Source of the DNA: Branchiostoma belcheri
Taxonomy: Eukaryota > Chordata > Leptocardii > Amphioxiformes > Branchiostomatidae
DNA: 64,000 nt
Reading direction: 5' to 3'
Assembly: GCF_001625305.1 (NCBI RefSeq)
Contig: NW_017803843.1
Coordinates: 3,161,631 to 3,225,630 of the forward strand
In this document: piece by piece, positions 62,573-64,000 of the stretch
How the letters are laid out: each line of letters opens with the position of its first letter
Position numbering within the stretch: position 1 is the first letter of the stretch
Program-made: the position numbers and the translations under genes
The notes under the pieces: model-generated
Database searches by the model: none
What the model was told of the DNA's origin: nothing
Seen by the model: only the letters and a program-made list of their open reading frames with translations

Positions 62573-64000
62573 TTCGCAAATAAACTCTGCGCTAAAGCTT
62601 TGCTTGTTTCAATAATATTTACCTCAATGTCCTACACATGCCCCAGTGAACTGAAGTACGTGCTGCTATTGTACTTGGCGTTTATCAACAGTGGAAGGGA
62701 AGTATCAAGTCTTTACTAGACTACCTTCACGGAAGTACGTTTCGATAGTGCGCTTTTTTTCGGGTGATTGCGTTCGTTTTCCTTAATTTTTATTTCCCCT
62801 GTTCTGATCGTTTTTGTTTGCAGACACGACTTGTCCGTAAATCATAGCACGTTAGCAATATCAGAAAAAAGCGCATTATACAGCACTGGAGCCTGCTAAA
62901 GATACTATGCCATCTCGAGAATACACAATCGAAAGGGCGCGAAAATGTCAAACTTGAGGAAATGACTCCGGCGGATATGAATGTCTCTCAGCGGGAAGAC
63001 GGGACGTCAACAGGTCGTTCACATTTCGACCTATGACCCATGACACGCCCTTAGCCGTGATCCGAATGGAAATGAAGTTGCAGACCCAGGGTCCGGGTCG
63101 TGGGAACAGAAAGACTCATTCACGAGGTTTTAGCGGTGGCGACATGCAGCGGTCTCAAAGCAGATGTCAAGTTCCTTTAGTGGCGGGAAAAATGGTAAAC
63201 ACCGGCCAAATAGGGCGGAACTCTGGTCAATGGGCCGGCTAGCCCATTCAAGTCATCAGACCTGCCTGGATAAATATGGAAACGGATTTAACTCATATAT
63301 GTCCAATTTCCTTAAATTGTTTTAATTTACAGTTTAATCCGTTTGCCAAATAACTTTAACCATTGAATGAGTCCTTTGTTTTAAAGCCCGGTGCTTTCAC
63401 CGAAACAGATGAACTTGGTAACCATGCGCTTTAATATCTGGACATTATCTGGACAGTCGTTACCATTGTGTCCGCCCTAGTGACAAAGTGACATTTTACA
63501 CCGTGATTTTCTTTCCGACTTTCACGGGGCGAAGTCCCAAGACGAGCCGCCTGACCTACGGTAGAACTCGTGCCAACATGCCAACAGTGAGCAAGTCTGG
63601 GGGAAGATCTGGTAAATGAAGTTGTTATCTTGACGTGCAAGATTTGCTGTGTGCTGGGCTGGGCGAGATAATCTAATCTTTCCGCGGTCAGACCGTATCA
63701 CCATCAGAAAACGCCGCGATTGTCCCTCCCACCAGCGGCCTGGAAGCGGCCAGGAAAGAATGTATCCTGCCTACATGTATACTAGTACTGGGGCACTGAC
63801 GAGGTTTTAAGTCATCCCCAAAATAAAACGAAAATTAGTTGCCTGTAAGTGAACATCGCTTTTAGCCATGGAAACATGTAATACTGCAAGTCACTCCACG
63901 TTGTGAATTTGAAAGGGGAATGTATGAATAATTTAGCTATCGTAAGTAGTCTTTCAAGGTCAAAAAGACTGAGAATGCATTGATTAGTGTAAGAGACTGG
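62573..64000. other. No gene recognised
   Basis: This should still be intron or upstream region of the CRMP-like gene on the minus strand. I looked for its N-terminal exon (a GGIDxHxH-type motif) and did not find it. Confidence 0.45.

Overview
The window looks like a piece of a chordate or other deuterostome nuclear genome, most likely amphioxus (Branchiostoma). This is inferred from vertebrate-type split genes with short GT-AG introns (KAT7/HBO1, WDHD1, NAAA, a CRMP/dihydropyrimidinase-like protein, C1q-domain proteins, peptide-type GPCRs), tRNAs very close to vertebrate ones, many small inverted-repeat elements, and two N gaps bordered by nearly identical flanks, as expected when a highly heterozygous diploid is assembled. 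No database was searched.

Layout, left to right: the 3' coding exon of WDHD1 (192-425, +); tRNA-Met(CAU) (2287-2359, -); a three-exon secreted C1q-domain gene (3201-5031, +); a 6 kb repeat-bearing intergenic region; a second C1q-domain gene with a TATA promoter near 11525 and coding exons at 14713-14926 and 16035-16509 (frameshifted); NAAA (18872-25224, +), whose signal-peptide exon is split by a 2,934 bp transposon (18894-21827); KAT7/HBO1 (26339-34579, +) with an assembly gap in intron 1; two tandem rhodopsin-class GPCR paralogues on the minus strand (36177-42326 and 44277-48586), the second hosting tRNA-Val(UAC) in an intron; a 5 kb intergenic region; and the 3' ten exons of a CRMP/DPYSL-like gene on the minus strand (53972-58968), whose 5' exons lie beyond the recognisable sequence. 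The right end (59337-62572) is a duplicated, probably allelic, block around a 20 N gap.

Main observations. (1) A transposon with 25 bp perfect termini, about 310 bp inverted arms and a perfect 9 bp target duplication sits inside NAAA codon 8; removing it restores a normal signal peptide in frame. (2) Three short hairpin elements, each starting TAGCC and ending GGCTA, carry perfect 9 bp target duplications and look like one MITE family; one is a perfect 92 bp palindrome without a spacer. (3) Three coding exons have single-base frame problems that can be placed at C/G homopolymers. (4) The KAT7 orthologue has an about 120-residue Ser-Pro-Arg/Leu-Lys-Lys repeat. (5) The CRMP-like protein has lost the dihydropyrimidinase metal ligands that can be checked here, except one His. 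(6) The two GPCRs share an acidic C-tail motif, and one has an RVxF-type motif.

There is no operon logic here: these are independent eukaryotic genes. The only functional groupings are two tandem paralogous pairs (C1q-like and GPCR).
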